A DNA stretch of 64,000 nucleotides from Methylovirgula sp. HY1 (GTDB lineage: Bacteria; Pseudomonadota; Alphaproteobacteria; Rhizobiales; Beijerinckiaceae), in NCBI RefSeq assembly GCF_019343105.1, contig NZ_CP073764.1, forward strand, positions 1,984,001 through 2,048,000. Reading direction: 5' to 3'. Shown here piece after piece: positions 1-7,622 of the stretch. Under the pieces are notes generated by a model. It was not told the origin of the DNA. It searched no databases and saw nothing but the letters and a program-made list of their open reading frames with translations. Position 1 is the stretch's first letter. Each line of letters starts with the position of its first letter. The position numbers and the translations under genes were made by a program.

Positions 1-222
1 AACAGGAGAGGCAGCGGGCGCCATCCAGACACGCTGGCCATCGACCCGATCCAACCCCATGTATTGCGCCGGCTGATCGATACGGTCGACGCTCAAAATG
101 AGAGCATGCGCATCGGGAAAGCGGTTGGCCTGTCCAGAACAGCCCGAGAATTGATCTTTCTGCCGAAAGCGCTCGTCACGCCCTCGGAAGATCGGGGTCC
201 ACTTTTCGAGAACATGTTTTAA
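1..222 (+). CDS. C-terminal fragment of an unrecognised protein (partial)
   Basis: Frame 1 is open from the first base of the window to a TAA at 220-222, giving about 73 residues with no start codon in the window; the other two forward frames are interrupted. The fragment ends in residues PLFENMF. Codon choice is GC-rich but not decisive, and I do not recognise a family. It ends 54 bases before greA on the same strand, so it could be the preceding gene of a greA transcript. It could also be a chance open frame, since the stretch is short and the DNA is GC-rich. Confidence 0.3.
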   Translation, partial: NRRGSGRHPDTLAIDPIQPHVLRRLIDTVDAQNESMRIGKAVGLSRTARELIFLPKALVTPSEDRGPLFENMF

Positions 223-276
223 GGTAACGGGGACCGAACCGCGGTTCGCCCAGGAAGACGCGAAAGAGACCGAAGA

Positions 277-750
277 ATGGAAAAGATTCCGATGACGGTG
301 CAGGGATATTCCGTCCTCGAACAGGAATTGAAGCAGCGTCAGCAAGTCGAGAGGCCCCGCATCATCCAGGCGATCTCGGAAGCGCGGAGTCACGGCGATT
401 TGTCGGAAAACGCCGAATATCACGCGGCTAAAGAAGCGCAGTCGCTGAATGAAGGGCGGATCGCCGAACTCGAGGACAAATTGTCCCGCGCGGAAGTGAT
501 CGACGTCACCAAACTTTCCGGTTCGACGATCATGTTCGGCGCCACCGTGACCCTCATCGACGAGGATACGGAAGAACAGAAGGTCTACCAGATCGTCGGC
601 GAATCGGAAGCCGATGTGAAAAGCGGCCGCGTCTCGATCACCTCACCCACCGCCCGCGCCCTGATCGGCAAGAAGGTCGGCGATACCGTCGAGGTCAATA
701 CGCCCGGCGGCGGCAAAAGCTATGAGATTTTGAAGATCGCGTTCGGCTAG
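277..750 (+). CDS. greA: Transcription elongation factor GreA
   Basis: GreA binds the secondary channel of RNA polymerase and stimulates cleavage of the 3' end of backtracked transcripts, rescuing stalled elongation complexes. The 157-residue product has the normal family length. The N-terminal coiled coil carries the conserved patch [20 protein letters not shown] (about residues 32-51), whose acidic tip (the D and E of GDLSENAEY) coordinates the catalytic magnesium. The C-terminal FKBP-like domain ends with [10 protein letters not shown]. The start ATG follows a purine-rich AAGAATGG context, and the next in-frame ATG (MTVQGY, residue 6) is also possible. In alphaproteobacteria greA often follows carB, but the preceding fragment here is not recognisably carB. 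Confidence 0.97.
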   Translation: MEKIPMTVQGYSVLEQELKQRQQVERPRIIQAISEARSHGDLSENAEYHAAKEAQSLNEGRIAELEDKLSRAEVIDVTKLSGSTIMFGATVTLIDEDTEEQKVYQIVGESEADVKSGRVSITSPTARALIGKKVGDTVEVNTPGGGKSYEILKIAFG

Positions 751-814
751 CGCATGGCCTGGAAAAGTCCATAGACCTTTCCGACATTTCAGCCATCGGA
801 CAAATCCGATGGCT
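751..814. repeat. REP-like palindromic intergenic element
   Basis: Directly after the greA stop, a sequence resembling the alphaproteobacterial AGAGCATG-TTCCAGAAAAG type (here AGCGCATGGCCTGGAAAAG, with a later palindrome) is followed by a perfect 10-bp stem: AGCCATCGGA at 791-800 and TCCGATGGCT at 805-814 with a CAAA loop. Related palindromes recur at 17.5, 33.4 and 36.3 kb. It may act as a terminator for greA or be a mobile REP element. Nothing else is evident in 815-963. Confidence 0.5.
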
Positions 815-963
815 CGTTGCCAATATGCGCGTTTTTCGTGAAAGAGAGCCAATCCGGCCCGCAGCTTTAGGCCGAACACGCGCGAGGAGGTATCCTCCGC
901 GCATCAAGCACAGGGCTGGCAACGATCGGCCGTATCGGCCTGAACATCGAGGCTGGAATAAAA

Positions 964-1040
964 TGGTCGGAGTGAGAGGATTCGAACCTCCGACCCCCTC
1001 GTCCCGAACGAGGTGCGCTACCAGGCTGCGCTACACTCCG
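964..1040 (-). tRNA. tRNA-Pro (anticodon CGG)
   Basis: On the minus strand a 77-base cloverleaf is seen. The acceptor stem CGGAGTG pairs with CACTCCG, followed by the discriminator A and an encoded CCA. The D-arm contains AGCGCAGCCTGGTAGCGC, the anticodon loop is TTCGGGA giving anticodon CGG (proline), and the T-arm has GGTTCGAATCC. It lies between greA and rpoH, oriented with rpoH. Confidence 0.97.
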
Positions 1041-1128
1041 ACAAGCCAGCTCAGCGCCGGTTCCTGATCGACGCCTTATAGCGGCGTGCGACGGCGCCCG
1101 CAAGAGTCCGGCGCCCGCATCGCAGAAT

Positions 1129-2037
1129 TTAAGGAGCGCCGGCGCCTTCGCTCGTCCGAGCCGGTGCGGATTCGATCTTCGCGACGCCTGCTTTGACGGC
1201 TAGCTGCACTTTTTCGAAAGCGCGGACCTCGATCTGCCGCACACGCTCGCGGGAAATGTCGAATTCATCCGACAATTGCTCGAGCGTGATCGGCTCATCG
1301 GAGAGCCGCCGGGCCTCGAAGATACGCCGTTCGCGATCGTTGAGGACATTCAGCGCCTGATGCAGGGCTCCGAGTCGATTGTCGGACTCCTCGCGGTCGG
1401 CAAGCAGCTTCTCCTGGCTCACGCCATCATCGACGAGCCAATCCTGCCATTCGCCTTCGCCCTCCTCGCGCAAGGGCGTATTGAGCGAGGCATCGCCGGA
1501 CATGCGGCGATTCATGTCGATGACATCCTGCTGGGGAACGCCGAGACGGGTGGCGATCTTTTCCACCTGATCGGGACGCATGTCGCCATCCTCGAGCGCC
1601 GAGATCTGGCTCTTCGCCTTGCGCAGGTTGAAGAACAGCTTCTTCTGGCTCGCGGTGGTGCCCATTTTCACGAGCGACCAGGAGCGCAGGATATATTCTT
1701 GAATCGACGCCCTGATCCACCACATGGCATAGGTGGCCAGCCGAAAGCCGCGGTCCGGCTCGAACCGCTTGACCGCTTGCATAAGGCCGACATTGCCTTC
1801 CGAGATCACCTCGCCGATCGGCAGCCCATAGCCGCGATAGCCCATGGCGATCTTGGCGACGAGACGCAAATGCGAAGTCACGAGCCGGTGCGCGGCCTCG
1901 GGATCCTCATGCTCGCGCCAACGTTTGGCGAGCATATATTCCTCTTGCGGCTCCAGCATGGGGAACCGCCGAATTTCATTGAGATAGCGTGCAAGCCCAT
2001 TATCCCCGGAAAGGGCGGGAAGCGCAGCAATTGCCAT
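1129..2037 (-). CDS. rpoH: RNA polymerase sigma-32 factor RpoH
   Basis: This is the heat-shock sigma factor that directs RNA polymerase to chaperone and protease promoters. The 302-residue product shows region 2 (EYMLAKRWREHED, then RLVAKIAMGYRGYGLPIGEVISEGNVGLMQAVKRF in two blocks, and the -10 recognition patch AMWWIRASIQEYILRSW). The RpoH box QKKLFFNLRK at about residues 130-139 separates it from housekeeping sigma factors. Region 4 has the -35 helix-turn-helix TLEQLSDEFDISRERVRQIE near residue 255. The ATG at 2037 is followed by MAIAALPALSGDNGLARYL, a typical RpoH N-terminus, and an AGGAGGG-like site lies just upstream. It follows rluD in the same direction, a common alphaproteobacterial arrangement. 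Alphaproteobacteria often carry several rpoH paralogues, so this may not be the only one. Confidence 0.96.
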   Translation of the reverse strand: MAIAALPALSGDNGLARYLNEIRRFPMLEPQEEYMLAKRWREHEDPEAAHRLVTSHLRLVAKIAMGYRGYGLPIGEVISEGNVGLMQAVKRFEPDRGFRLATYAMWWIRASIQEYILRSWSLVKMGTTASQKKLFFNLRKAKSQISALEDGDMRPDQVEKIATRLGVPQQDVIDMNRRMSGDASLNTPLREEGEGEWQDWLVDDGVSQEKLLADREESDNRLGALHQALNVLNDRERRIFEARRLSDEPITLEQLSDEFDISRERVRQIEVRAFEKVQLAVKAGVAKIESAPARTSEGAGAP

Positions 2038-2158
2038 TTTAACCCTCCTAACGGGCCCCCATTATGGCAGGCTCGATGAACGGCCACTCACTTCGTCTGC
2101 CGCTCAACTTTCAAATATAGGGACCCAATAGGTGGGCTGAAAGAGGGCCGCGACAAGG

Positions 2159-2178
2159 CGTAAATCGTTACATTTACG
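2159..2178. promoter_or_regulatory. Short inverted repeat upstream of rpoH
   Basis: CGTAAA and TTTACG flank an 8-base spacer 120-140 bases upstream of the rpoH start, in the rluD-rpoH spacer. An operator or a chance palindrome are both possible; no convincing -35/-10 pair was found beside it. Confidence 0.2.
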
Positions 2179-2246
2179 TCATATAGCTTGCGCCAGAAAG
2201 GTGCCGGCTGATCTGGCTCAGAGAAAGTGCAGGTGGTGGCTTCAGA

Positions 2247-3353
2247 TCAAAGACCCTGCGCAAGGCAGTCATGCAATTTCTGCAAATCTGGCGGCAAATC
2301 GCTTTCCAACAGCAACGCTTCCCCCGTCACCGGATGCGAAAACCCTAGGCTCGCGGCATGCAAAGCCTGACGGCCGAGCCCAGCAAGCGCCGCCTGCGCC
2401 TTGGGTCCAAGCAAGGCGGCCTTGGTCTTGAAGCCACTCCCATAGAGCGAATCGCCCAATAGGGGATGACCTATATGCGCCAGATGGACGCGGATCTGGT
2501 GGGTGCGCCCGGTTTCCAGCGCGCAGCGCAGGAGGCTCGCGGCCGGCTGCCCATTATGTCCCGCAAATGTCTCGCAAAGCTCCCAATGGGTGATGGCTTC
2601 GCGGCCATGCGGCGACACCGTCATTTTTTCGCGGTCCGTCCGATGCCGCCACAGCGGCGCGACGATCGTCCCGGAACTCTGGCTCGGCACGCCCCAGACG
2701 AATGCAAAATATTCGCGGGTGAACGGCTCGGTGCGGCCGTGATCGGCAAACAGCGCCGAGAGCCCCTGGTGCGCTCTATCGGTCTTGGCGACGACGAGTA
2801 GGCCTGACGTATCCTTGTCGAGCCGATGCACGATGCCCGGCCGCCGCACCCCGCCAATGCCGGAAAGTGCGTCGCCGCAATGCGCGATCAGCGCATTGAC
2901 GAGCGTGCCCGTCTCGTGGCCGGGAGCAGGATGCACCACGAGGCCTGCGGGCTTATCGAGCACGATGAGATAATCGTCCTCGTGGCAGATGACTAAAGGC
3001 ATGGGTTCGGCGCGCGGCACCGGATCGGCCGGCGGCGGAACATTGACGCTGATCTGCTGGCCCGCCCGAAGTTTCGCGCCGGCATCGGCAATCACATTGC
3101 CATCGATCGAGACAGCACCGCTTTCGATGAGGCTTTTCAGCCGCGTGCGCGAGAGGCCGGCGTCGCGGGCCGGAGCCTGGCTCGCGAGAAAGCGATCGAG
3201 CCTTTCGCCGGCTTCTCCCGTCCCGACCTCGCAGAGAAAGCATGCGCCGGATTCAGCGCGCTCCGCGCCAGCCATATCGAGGACATAATCGACATCTTCC
3301 TCTTCCTCCGATGGCGGGGGCGTCTTCGGGCTCTGTTGCTTCACTGCGGCCAT
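2247..3353 (-). CDS. rluD: Ribosomal large subunit pseudouridine synthase, RluD family
   Basis: The enzyme isomerises specific uridines to pseudouridine in 23S rRNA (RluD acts on helix 69). After a poorly conserved acidic N-terminus (PSEEEEDVDYVLD) there is an S4 RNA-binding domain (GERLDRFLASQ to SVNVPPP, about residues 45-115). The RluA-type catalytic domain follows, with the signature GIVHRLDKDTSGLLVVAKT carrying the catalytic Asp in HRLDKDTSG. The motifs VVHPAPGHETGTLVNAL and GRTHQIRVHLAHIGHPLLGD are also present. The open frame runs up to 3500, but the first 49 residues look like translated intergenic DNA, so I chose the ATG at 3353 (MAAVKQQ). It is transcribed toward rpoH with a 209-base spacer and is divergent from the glucan exporter. 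Confidence 0.93.
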   Translation of the reverse strand: MAAVKQQSPKTPPPSEEEEDVDYVLDMAGAERAESGACFLCEVGTGEAGERLDRFLASQAPARDAGLSRTRLKSLIESGAVSIDGNVIADAGAKLRAGQQISVNVPPPADPVPRAEPMPLVICHEDDYLIVLDKPAGLVVHPAPGHETGTLVNALIAHCGDALSGIGGVRRPGIVHRLDKDTSGLLVVAKTDRAHQGLSALFADHGRTEPFTREYFAFVWGVPSQSSGTIVAPLWRHRTDREKMTVSPHGREAITHWELCETFAGHNGQPAASLLRCALETGRTHQIRVHLAHIGHPLLGDSLYGSGFKTKAALLGPKAQAALAGLGRQALHAASLGFSHPVTGEALLLESDLPPDLQKLHDCLAQGL

Positions 3354-3568
3354 GCCAAATCCATAAAATCGTGAGCCCGATGGATTAGACCTTTGCCAAG
3401 GGAGTGGCCAGCACCATGCATGCGCGATACGGCGGCCCCGGCAGGCGGACCGCATTGAATGCAGCTCTGGCTGAGCCGAAGTGCCATGGCGATCGGACAC
3501 GATCGATCACATATACTTACTTCATATAAGTGCTGTTCCATTCCTCCCAAGTGACCCGGCTTAAATCC

Positions 3569-5347
3569 ATGTCGCTGCCACAGCTCTATGTCCGCGCCTT
3601 GCGCCTTATCGGCAATGAAGGGCGATTGGCCGTCTTTCTCGTTCTCGGCAATCTCGCCATCGCCTCGGCGCAATTCGCCGAGCCCGTGCTCTTCGGCCGC
3701 ATCGTCGACCGGATGAACGCCGGCGAAGCGATGCATCACAGCCCTGGCCTCGGCGAGCTTTTGCCGCTCGTCTCGGCCTGGATCGGCTTTGCCCTCTTTG
3801 CCATTGTCGGCTCGGTCTTCGTCGGCCTGCATGCCGATCGTCTCGCCCATCGCCGCCGCCTCGTCGCGCTCGGCAGCTATTTCGAACATGTGCTCAATCT
3901 GCCGATGAGCTTCCACAGCGCAACCCATTCCGGCCGACTGCTCAAAGGGATGATCGAAGGCACCGCCGGCCTCTTCTGGCTCTGGCTTTCCTTCTTTCGG
4001 GAGAAATGCGCGGCCCTCGTCGCGCTCACCGTGCTTTTGCCGCTGTCGCTCTTCATCAATTGGCGGCTCGGCAGTCTGCTGATCTTGCTCGTCGCGGTCT
4101 TTGGCGTGCTCATTACTTTCGTCGTGCGGCGGACCAACAGCTTGCAAGGCGAAGTCGAGCGCTACAACACAAATCTGACCGAACGCGCTTCCGACGTGTT
4201 CGGCAATATTCCCGTGGTGCAGAGCTTCACCCGCGTCGAAAGCGAGATGCGCTCGGTCGCGCAATTGATCCATAGCGTGCTCACCGCGCAAATGCCTGTG
4301 CTCAATTGGTGGGCGATCACCGTGATCGGCGCCAAGGCGGCCGCGACTTTAACCCTGCTCGCGATCTTTCTCCTCGGCGTCTCGCTGCATGCGCAAGGCC
4401 TCGCATCGATCGGTCAGATCGTCACCTTCACCGCTTTCTCGACGCTGCTGATCGCGCAATTGAACGAGATCGTAAGCTTCATCAACGGGCTGTTTCTGCA
4501 GGCGCCGAAGCTGCAGGAATTCTTCCGCGTCCTCGATACGCCGTCGCATGTGGTCGAACGCGCCGCCGCCCAAGATCCCGGCCGGCTGGCCGGCCATGTG
4601 CGTTTCGATCATGTCTCGTTTTCTTATGAGCCAGGCCAAACCGCGATCGCCGATGTGAGCTTCGAGATCCAGCCCGGCGAGACGGTCGCGCTCGTCGGTG
4701 CGACGGGCTCGGGCAAATCGACGACGCTCAATCTTCTGCATCGCGTCTTCGATCCGGATGAAGGCGCGGTCAAGATCGACGGCATCGACATTCGCGACAT
4801 GACGCTCTTGGGGCTGCGCCGCAATATCGGCGTCGTGTTTCAAGAACCCATGCTGTTTGCCCGTTCGATCGAAGAGAATTTGCGCGTCGGCCAGCTCGAT
4901 GCGACGGCGCCCGAGATTGCGCTTGCGCTGGAGCGCGCCCAGGCTGCGGATTTCGTGGCGCGTCAGGCGCATGGGCTCGAAACGATGATTTCCGAGCGCG
5001 GCCGCTCGCTGTCAGGCGGCGAACGCCAGCGGCTTTCGATTGCAAGAGCGCTGTTGAAAGATCCGCCGATCATGATTTTTGATGAAGCCACTTCCGCGCT
5101 CGATGCCGAGACCGAGGCGCAATTGCAAAAGGCGCTGGCTTCCGCCACGCAAGGCCGCACGACATTCATCATCGCGCATCGCTTTTCGACGATCCGCAAC
5201 GCCGACCACATCATCGTCTTCGACCATGGCCATGCGGTGGAGAGCGGCACATTCGACGAGCTCGTCGCCAAGGGCGGCAAATTCGCCAAGCTCGCTGTCC
5301 GGCAATTCATGCATGTGGAGCCGGAACTCGCCCGCGCGGCGGAGTGA
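3569..5347 (+). CDS. ndvA: NdvA/ChvA-type cyclic beta-glucan ABC exporter (fused permease-ATPase)
   Basis: This inner-membrane half-transporter would dimerise to export cyclic beta-1,2-glucan to the periplasm. The 592-residue protein has an N-terminal six-helix membrane domain (about residues 20-310; SAQFAEPVLFGRIVDRM near the start is typical of NdvA). The nucleotide-binding domain has Walker A GATGSGKST, signature LSGGERQRLSIARA, Walker B IMIFDEATSALD and the H-loop IIAHRFSTIRNADHI. I chose the internal ATG MSLPQLY because NdvA homologues begin with a similar MSL-LYxRALR stretch; the longer frame starts at 3530. No glucan synthase (ndvB) is next to it, so the substrate is inferred from family similarity only. 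A palindromic repeat follows the stop. Confidence 0.85.
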   Translation: MSLPQLYVRALRLIGNEGRLAVFLVLGNLAIASAQFAEPVLFGRIVDRMNAGEAMHHSPGLGELLPLVSAWIGFALFAIVGSVFVGLHADRLAHRRRLVALGSYFEHVLNLPMSFHSATHSGRLLKGMIEGTAGLFWLWLSFFREKCAALVALTVLLPLSLFINWRLGSLLILLVAVFGVLITFVVRRTNSLQGEVERYNTNLTERASDVFGNIPVVQSFTRVESEMRSVAQLIHSVLTAQMPVLNWWAITVIGAKAAATLTLLAIFLLGVSLHAQGLASIGQIVTFTAFSTLLIAQLNEIVSFINGLFLQAPKLQEFFRVLDTPSHVVERAAAQDPGRLAGHVRFDHVSFSYEPGQTAIADVSFEIQPGETVALVGATGSGKSTTLNLLHRVFDPDEGAVKIDGIDIRDMTLLGLRRNIGVVFQEPMLFARSIEENLRVGQLDATAPEIALALERAQAADFVARQAHGLETMISERGRSLSGGERQRLSIARALLKDPPIMIFDEATSALDAETEAQLQKALASATQGRTTFIIAHRFSTIRNADHIIVFDHGHAVESGTFDELVAKGGKFAKLAVRQFMHVEPELARAAE

Positions 5348-5354
5348 ACCGCGT

Positions 5355-5399
5355 GGATGGCCGGGCTTGTCCCGGATCAAATCCGGGAACGGCCATGAC
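5355..5399. repeat. Palindromic intergenic repeat (GATGGCCGGGCTTGTCCCGG type)
   Basis: Between the convergent ndvA and antiporter genes lies a nested palindrome: ATGGCC/GGCCAT outer arms enclose CCGGGCTTGTCCCGG and CCCGGATCAAATCCGGG. This is the common alphaproteobacterial REP form and could serve as a bidirectional terminator. A relative occurs at 58.56-58.69 kb. Confidence 0.6.
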
Positions 5400-5407
5400 G
5401 CGCTGCC

Positions 5408-6826
5408 TCACCGCAAAAACAGCACCGTCACCAAAACAAACATCGGAACGAGAATGCCGATGGACCAAATCATATAGCCGAAGAATCCTGGCATTTCGAC
5501 GCGCGCGCGCCGCGCCATCGCATAGACCATGAAATTCGGCGCATTGCCGATATAGGTGAAAGCCCCCATGAACACCGCGCCGAGCGAGATCGCTTCGAGC
5601 GTCTTGGCGAGCGGCCCCATCAGTGCCGTCGGATCGCCGCCCGCCATGCCGAAGAAAACGAGATAGGTCGGCGCATTGTCGAGGAAGGACGAGAGGAGCC
5701 CTGTCGCCCAGAAATAGGCCGCCTCATTCGGCTTGCCATCGGCGTGCGCCAGAAGCGCGATGACCGGTGCAAAAGAACCCCGCGCCCCCGCCGCCAGCAT
5801 GGTTATCACCGGAATGATCGCGATGAAGATCGCGACGAATATCTTCGCGACTTCGGTGAAAGGGGCCCAGACGAAATGATTGGCCTTATGATCCGCCAGC
5901 GGTGTCACCATGAGTGCGGCGATACCGATAGCGAGCAGGCTCACATCGCGCAGCACGTTCTGCAATTCCAGATGAATGTCGAGAACGTCGACGCTTATGC
6001 CCGGCCGCCAGACCGCACTCGTCAGGATGACGCCGACGGCGGCCGCGATCAAAGCGAGATTCGGCAGGCCACGAACGGTGAAACCCGGCCACGGCTCATT
6101 CGGATTGCTCGGCGTCCGCTTCTCTTTTCTAAAAAAATAGCTGTCGAGCAAAAAGAAGGCGATGAGCAGCAAGCCCGCGCAAAACAGCATCTGCGGCCAG
6201 AGCATATGCAACGGCCAGAAGAAGCTGATGCCGCGCAAAAAGCCAAAAAACAGCGGCGGGTCGCCAAGCGGACTCAAGACGCCGCCGATGTTCGACACGA
6301 GGAAGATGAAGAAGATGACGACATGAACTTGCCGCGGCCGCTTGGCATTGGCTTGCAGGATCGGCCGGATCAAAATCATCGAGGCCCCGGTCGTGCCGAT
6401 CACACTGGCGGCAAGCGTGCCGAGCGCGAGCAAGGCGGTATTGGCAAGCGGCGTCGCGCGCTTCAGCTCCGAAACGACAATGCCGCCAGCCGCCGTATAG
6501 AGTGCGAAAAGCATCAGGATGAACGGCAGGTAATCGGCCAGCATGCTATGCAAGAACGCCGCAACTGTCGGCATCAAACCCTGGGTGACAACCAGCATGC
6601 CGAGCGCCAGCATCGCCCAAAAGGCAGCCGCCTTGCCGTAATGCACATGCCAAAGCTTTCTAGCGAAGATGGGGCCAAGCGCGATCGAGAGAAGAAGACC
6701 GGCGAAAGGCAAGCCCTCCCAGAGCGGAATCTCCGCGCCGCGTAACTGTTCCGCCGCCGTGGCGGGGGCGGCGGTGCCGATAGCCAGGGCGAGCACGATC
6801 CCCCAGCGCATTTTTACTCTCTGCAT
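5408..6826 (-). CDS. Putative sodium:proton antiporter / CitMHS-like permease
   Basis: A polytopic membrane protein of about 472 residues with ten or more hydrophobic segments belonging to the ion-transporter superfamily; close relatives are annotated as sodium:proton antiporters. After a signal-like first helix (RWGIVLALAIGTAAPATAAE) come a conserved IPLWEGLPFAGLLLSIALGP stretch, the re-entrant-type SNIGGVLSPLGDPPLFFGFL, and the C-terminal counterpart DNAPTYLVFFGMAGGDP plus GAFTYIGNAPNFMVYAMA. Two internally similar halves with Asp/Asn-Pro breaks are typical of this fold. The frame is open to 6922, but upstream codons look non-coding; candidate starts are the ATGs at 6826 and 6811, and the latter has AGAGAG a few bases upstream. 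The ion specificity is not shown by sequence. Confidence 0.8.
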   Translation of the reverse strand: MQRVKMRWGIVLALAIGTAAPATAAEQLRGAEIPLWEGLPFAGLLLSIALGPIFARKLWHVHYGKAAAFWAMLALGMLVVTQGLMPTVAAFLHSMLADYLPFILMLFALYTAAGGIVVSELKRATPLANTALLALGTLAASVIGTTGASMILIRPILQANAKRPRQVHVVIFFIFLVSNIGGVLSPLGDPPLFFGFLRGISFFWPLHMLWPQMLFCAGLLLIAFFLLDSYFFRKEKRTPSNPNEPWPGFTVRGLPNLALIAAAVGVILTSAVWRPGISVDVLDIHLELQNVLRDVSLLAIGIAALMVTPLADHKANHFVWAPFTEVAKIFVAIFIAIIPVITMLAAGARGSFAPVIALLAHADGKPNEAAYFWATGLLSSFLDNAPTYLVFFGMAGGDPTALMGPLAKTLEAISLGAVFMGAFTYIGNAPNFMVYAMARRARVEMPGFFGYMIWSIGILVPMFVLVTVLFLR

Positions 6827-6880
6827 AAGAGGCCTGCCTGTCGGCTCGACTGGGAGCTGCACTTCTCCGAGAGCGTTTTC

Positions 6881-6904
6881 CGATCGGGTGGACTCACCCG
6901 ATCG
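6881..6904. repeat. REP-type hairpin, possible terminator of the MNT-HEPN pair
   Basis: CGATCGGGTG and CACCCGATCG form a perfect 10-bp stem with a GACT loop, embedded in AGAGCGTTTT...GAGAGGAAGGCTCT. The same layout occurs inverted at 17.56-17.60 kb. It lies just after the HEPN gene in its direction of transcription. Confidence 0.55.
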
Positions 6905-6915
6905 AGAGGAAGGCT

Positions 6916-7263
6916 CTAGCAACCGGAGGCATCTCGAATAGAAAGGATCGCGATTTTGAACTTGGGCAACTCATCGATCACGACGTTCCAAATAATTCGG
7001 TCGGATAGAGCGTGATATTCGTGCCGCAGAACATTGCCGATCGCGGCCACCTCCGCCCACGGAATTTCCGACCTCGTCGCCTTAATATTGTCTGGGATCA
7101 GACGACTCGCCTCGGAGACGATTTCGATCGCCCTCTGAATCGCGTGACGGAGCAACCATTCCTGGGAATAGTCGTCAAAAGTCTTGCCGGCGATTGCTTG
7201 CTCGATCCCTGCGATCGCCTCGAGAATATCATCGACGGCATGGAGAAAGGTTCGTGCCATCAA
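6916..7263 (-). CDS. HepT-like HEPN (DUF86) toxin of an MNT-HEPN module
   Basis: The 115-residue all-helical protein matches the DUF86/HepT family, where HEPN proteins act as RNases or as targets of AMPylation by a partner nucleotidyltransferase. The family pattern is visible as DDYSQEWLLRHAIQRAIEIVSEASR in two parts, then EIPWAEVAAIGNVLRHEYHALSD. The classical HEPN catalytic motif is R-x4-6-H; here the position usually held by Arg in RNxLxHxY is Gly (GNVLRHEY), with an Arg directly before the His instead. Activity is therefore uncertain. Its GTG/ATG region overlaps the upstream MNT gene by 4 bases, indicating translational coupling. Confidence 0.85.
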   Translation of the reverse strand: MMARTFLHAVDDILEAIAGIEQAIAGKTFDDYSQEWLLRHAIQRAIEIVSEASRLIPDNIKATRSEIPWAEVAAIGNVLRHEYHALSDRIIWNVVIDELPKFKIAILSIRDASGC

Positions 7264-7556
7264 AACACGCGGATCGCGGATTGTTCGATGTCTTGGCGTA
7301 ACCGTGGATGCAGGCCATCCCGCGTCGTAACGTCCACGCGTGCATGCAGTTGCTCTTCTAAAAGGAGCTTGATTCCGACCAGATCGAAGGCATTGAAACG
7401 GCTTTCAGGGTCATAATCGACGAAGAGATCGAGGTCGCTCTCCGGCCCCGCCTCATCGCGCGACGTCGAGCCATAGAGGTAAAGCGAGGTCGCGCCCAGC
7501 GCCTTAATGGCGGGACTAAAGGCCTGTAGTCTCGTAATGGCTTCGATCCGATTCAT
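7260..7556 (-). CDS. MntA-like minimal nucleotidyltransferase (antitoxin)
   Basis: This 98-residue protein has the nucleotidyltransferase signature in LYLYGSTSRDEAGPESDLDL (GS...DxD, residues about 27-45), which places the metal-binding Asp pair. In MNT-HEPN modules the MNT protein neutralises the HEPN toxin, in characterised cases by oligo-AMPylating it. It is the first gene of a two-gene operon and overlaps the HEPN gene by 4 bases. The pair sits between polA and a housekeeping transporter, an ordinary chromosomal position for such modules. Confidence 0.87.
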   Translation of the reverse strand: MNRIEAITRLQAFSPAIKALGATSLYLYGSTSRDEAGPESDLDLFVDYDPESRFNAFDLVGIKLLLEEQLHARVDVTTRDGLHPRLRQDIEQSAIRVF

Positions 7557-7622
7557 ATTCCTAATATATAGAAAAAAACCTCAAGGGTCATCCGCTCCGG
7601 CTTGCGGCGACAACCGGCACCC

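Noticed and set aside
1276-2079. Long plus-strand frame opposite rpoH
   Set aside because: It is antisense to a clear sigma-32 gene and has no domain features; typical GC-rich shadow frame.
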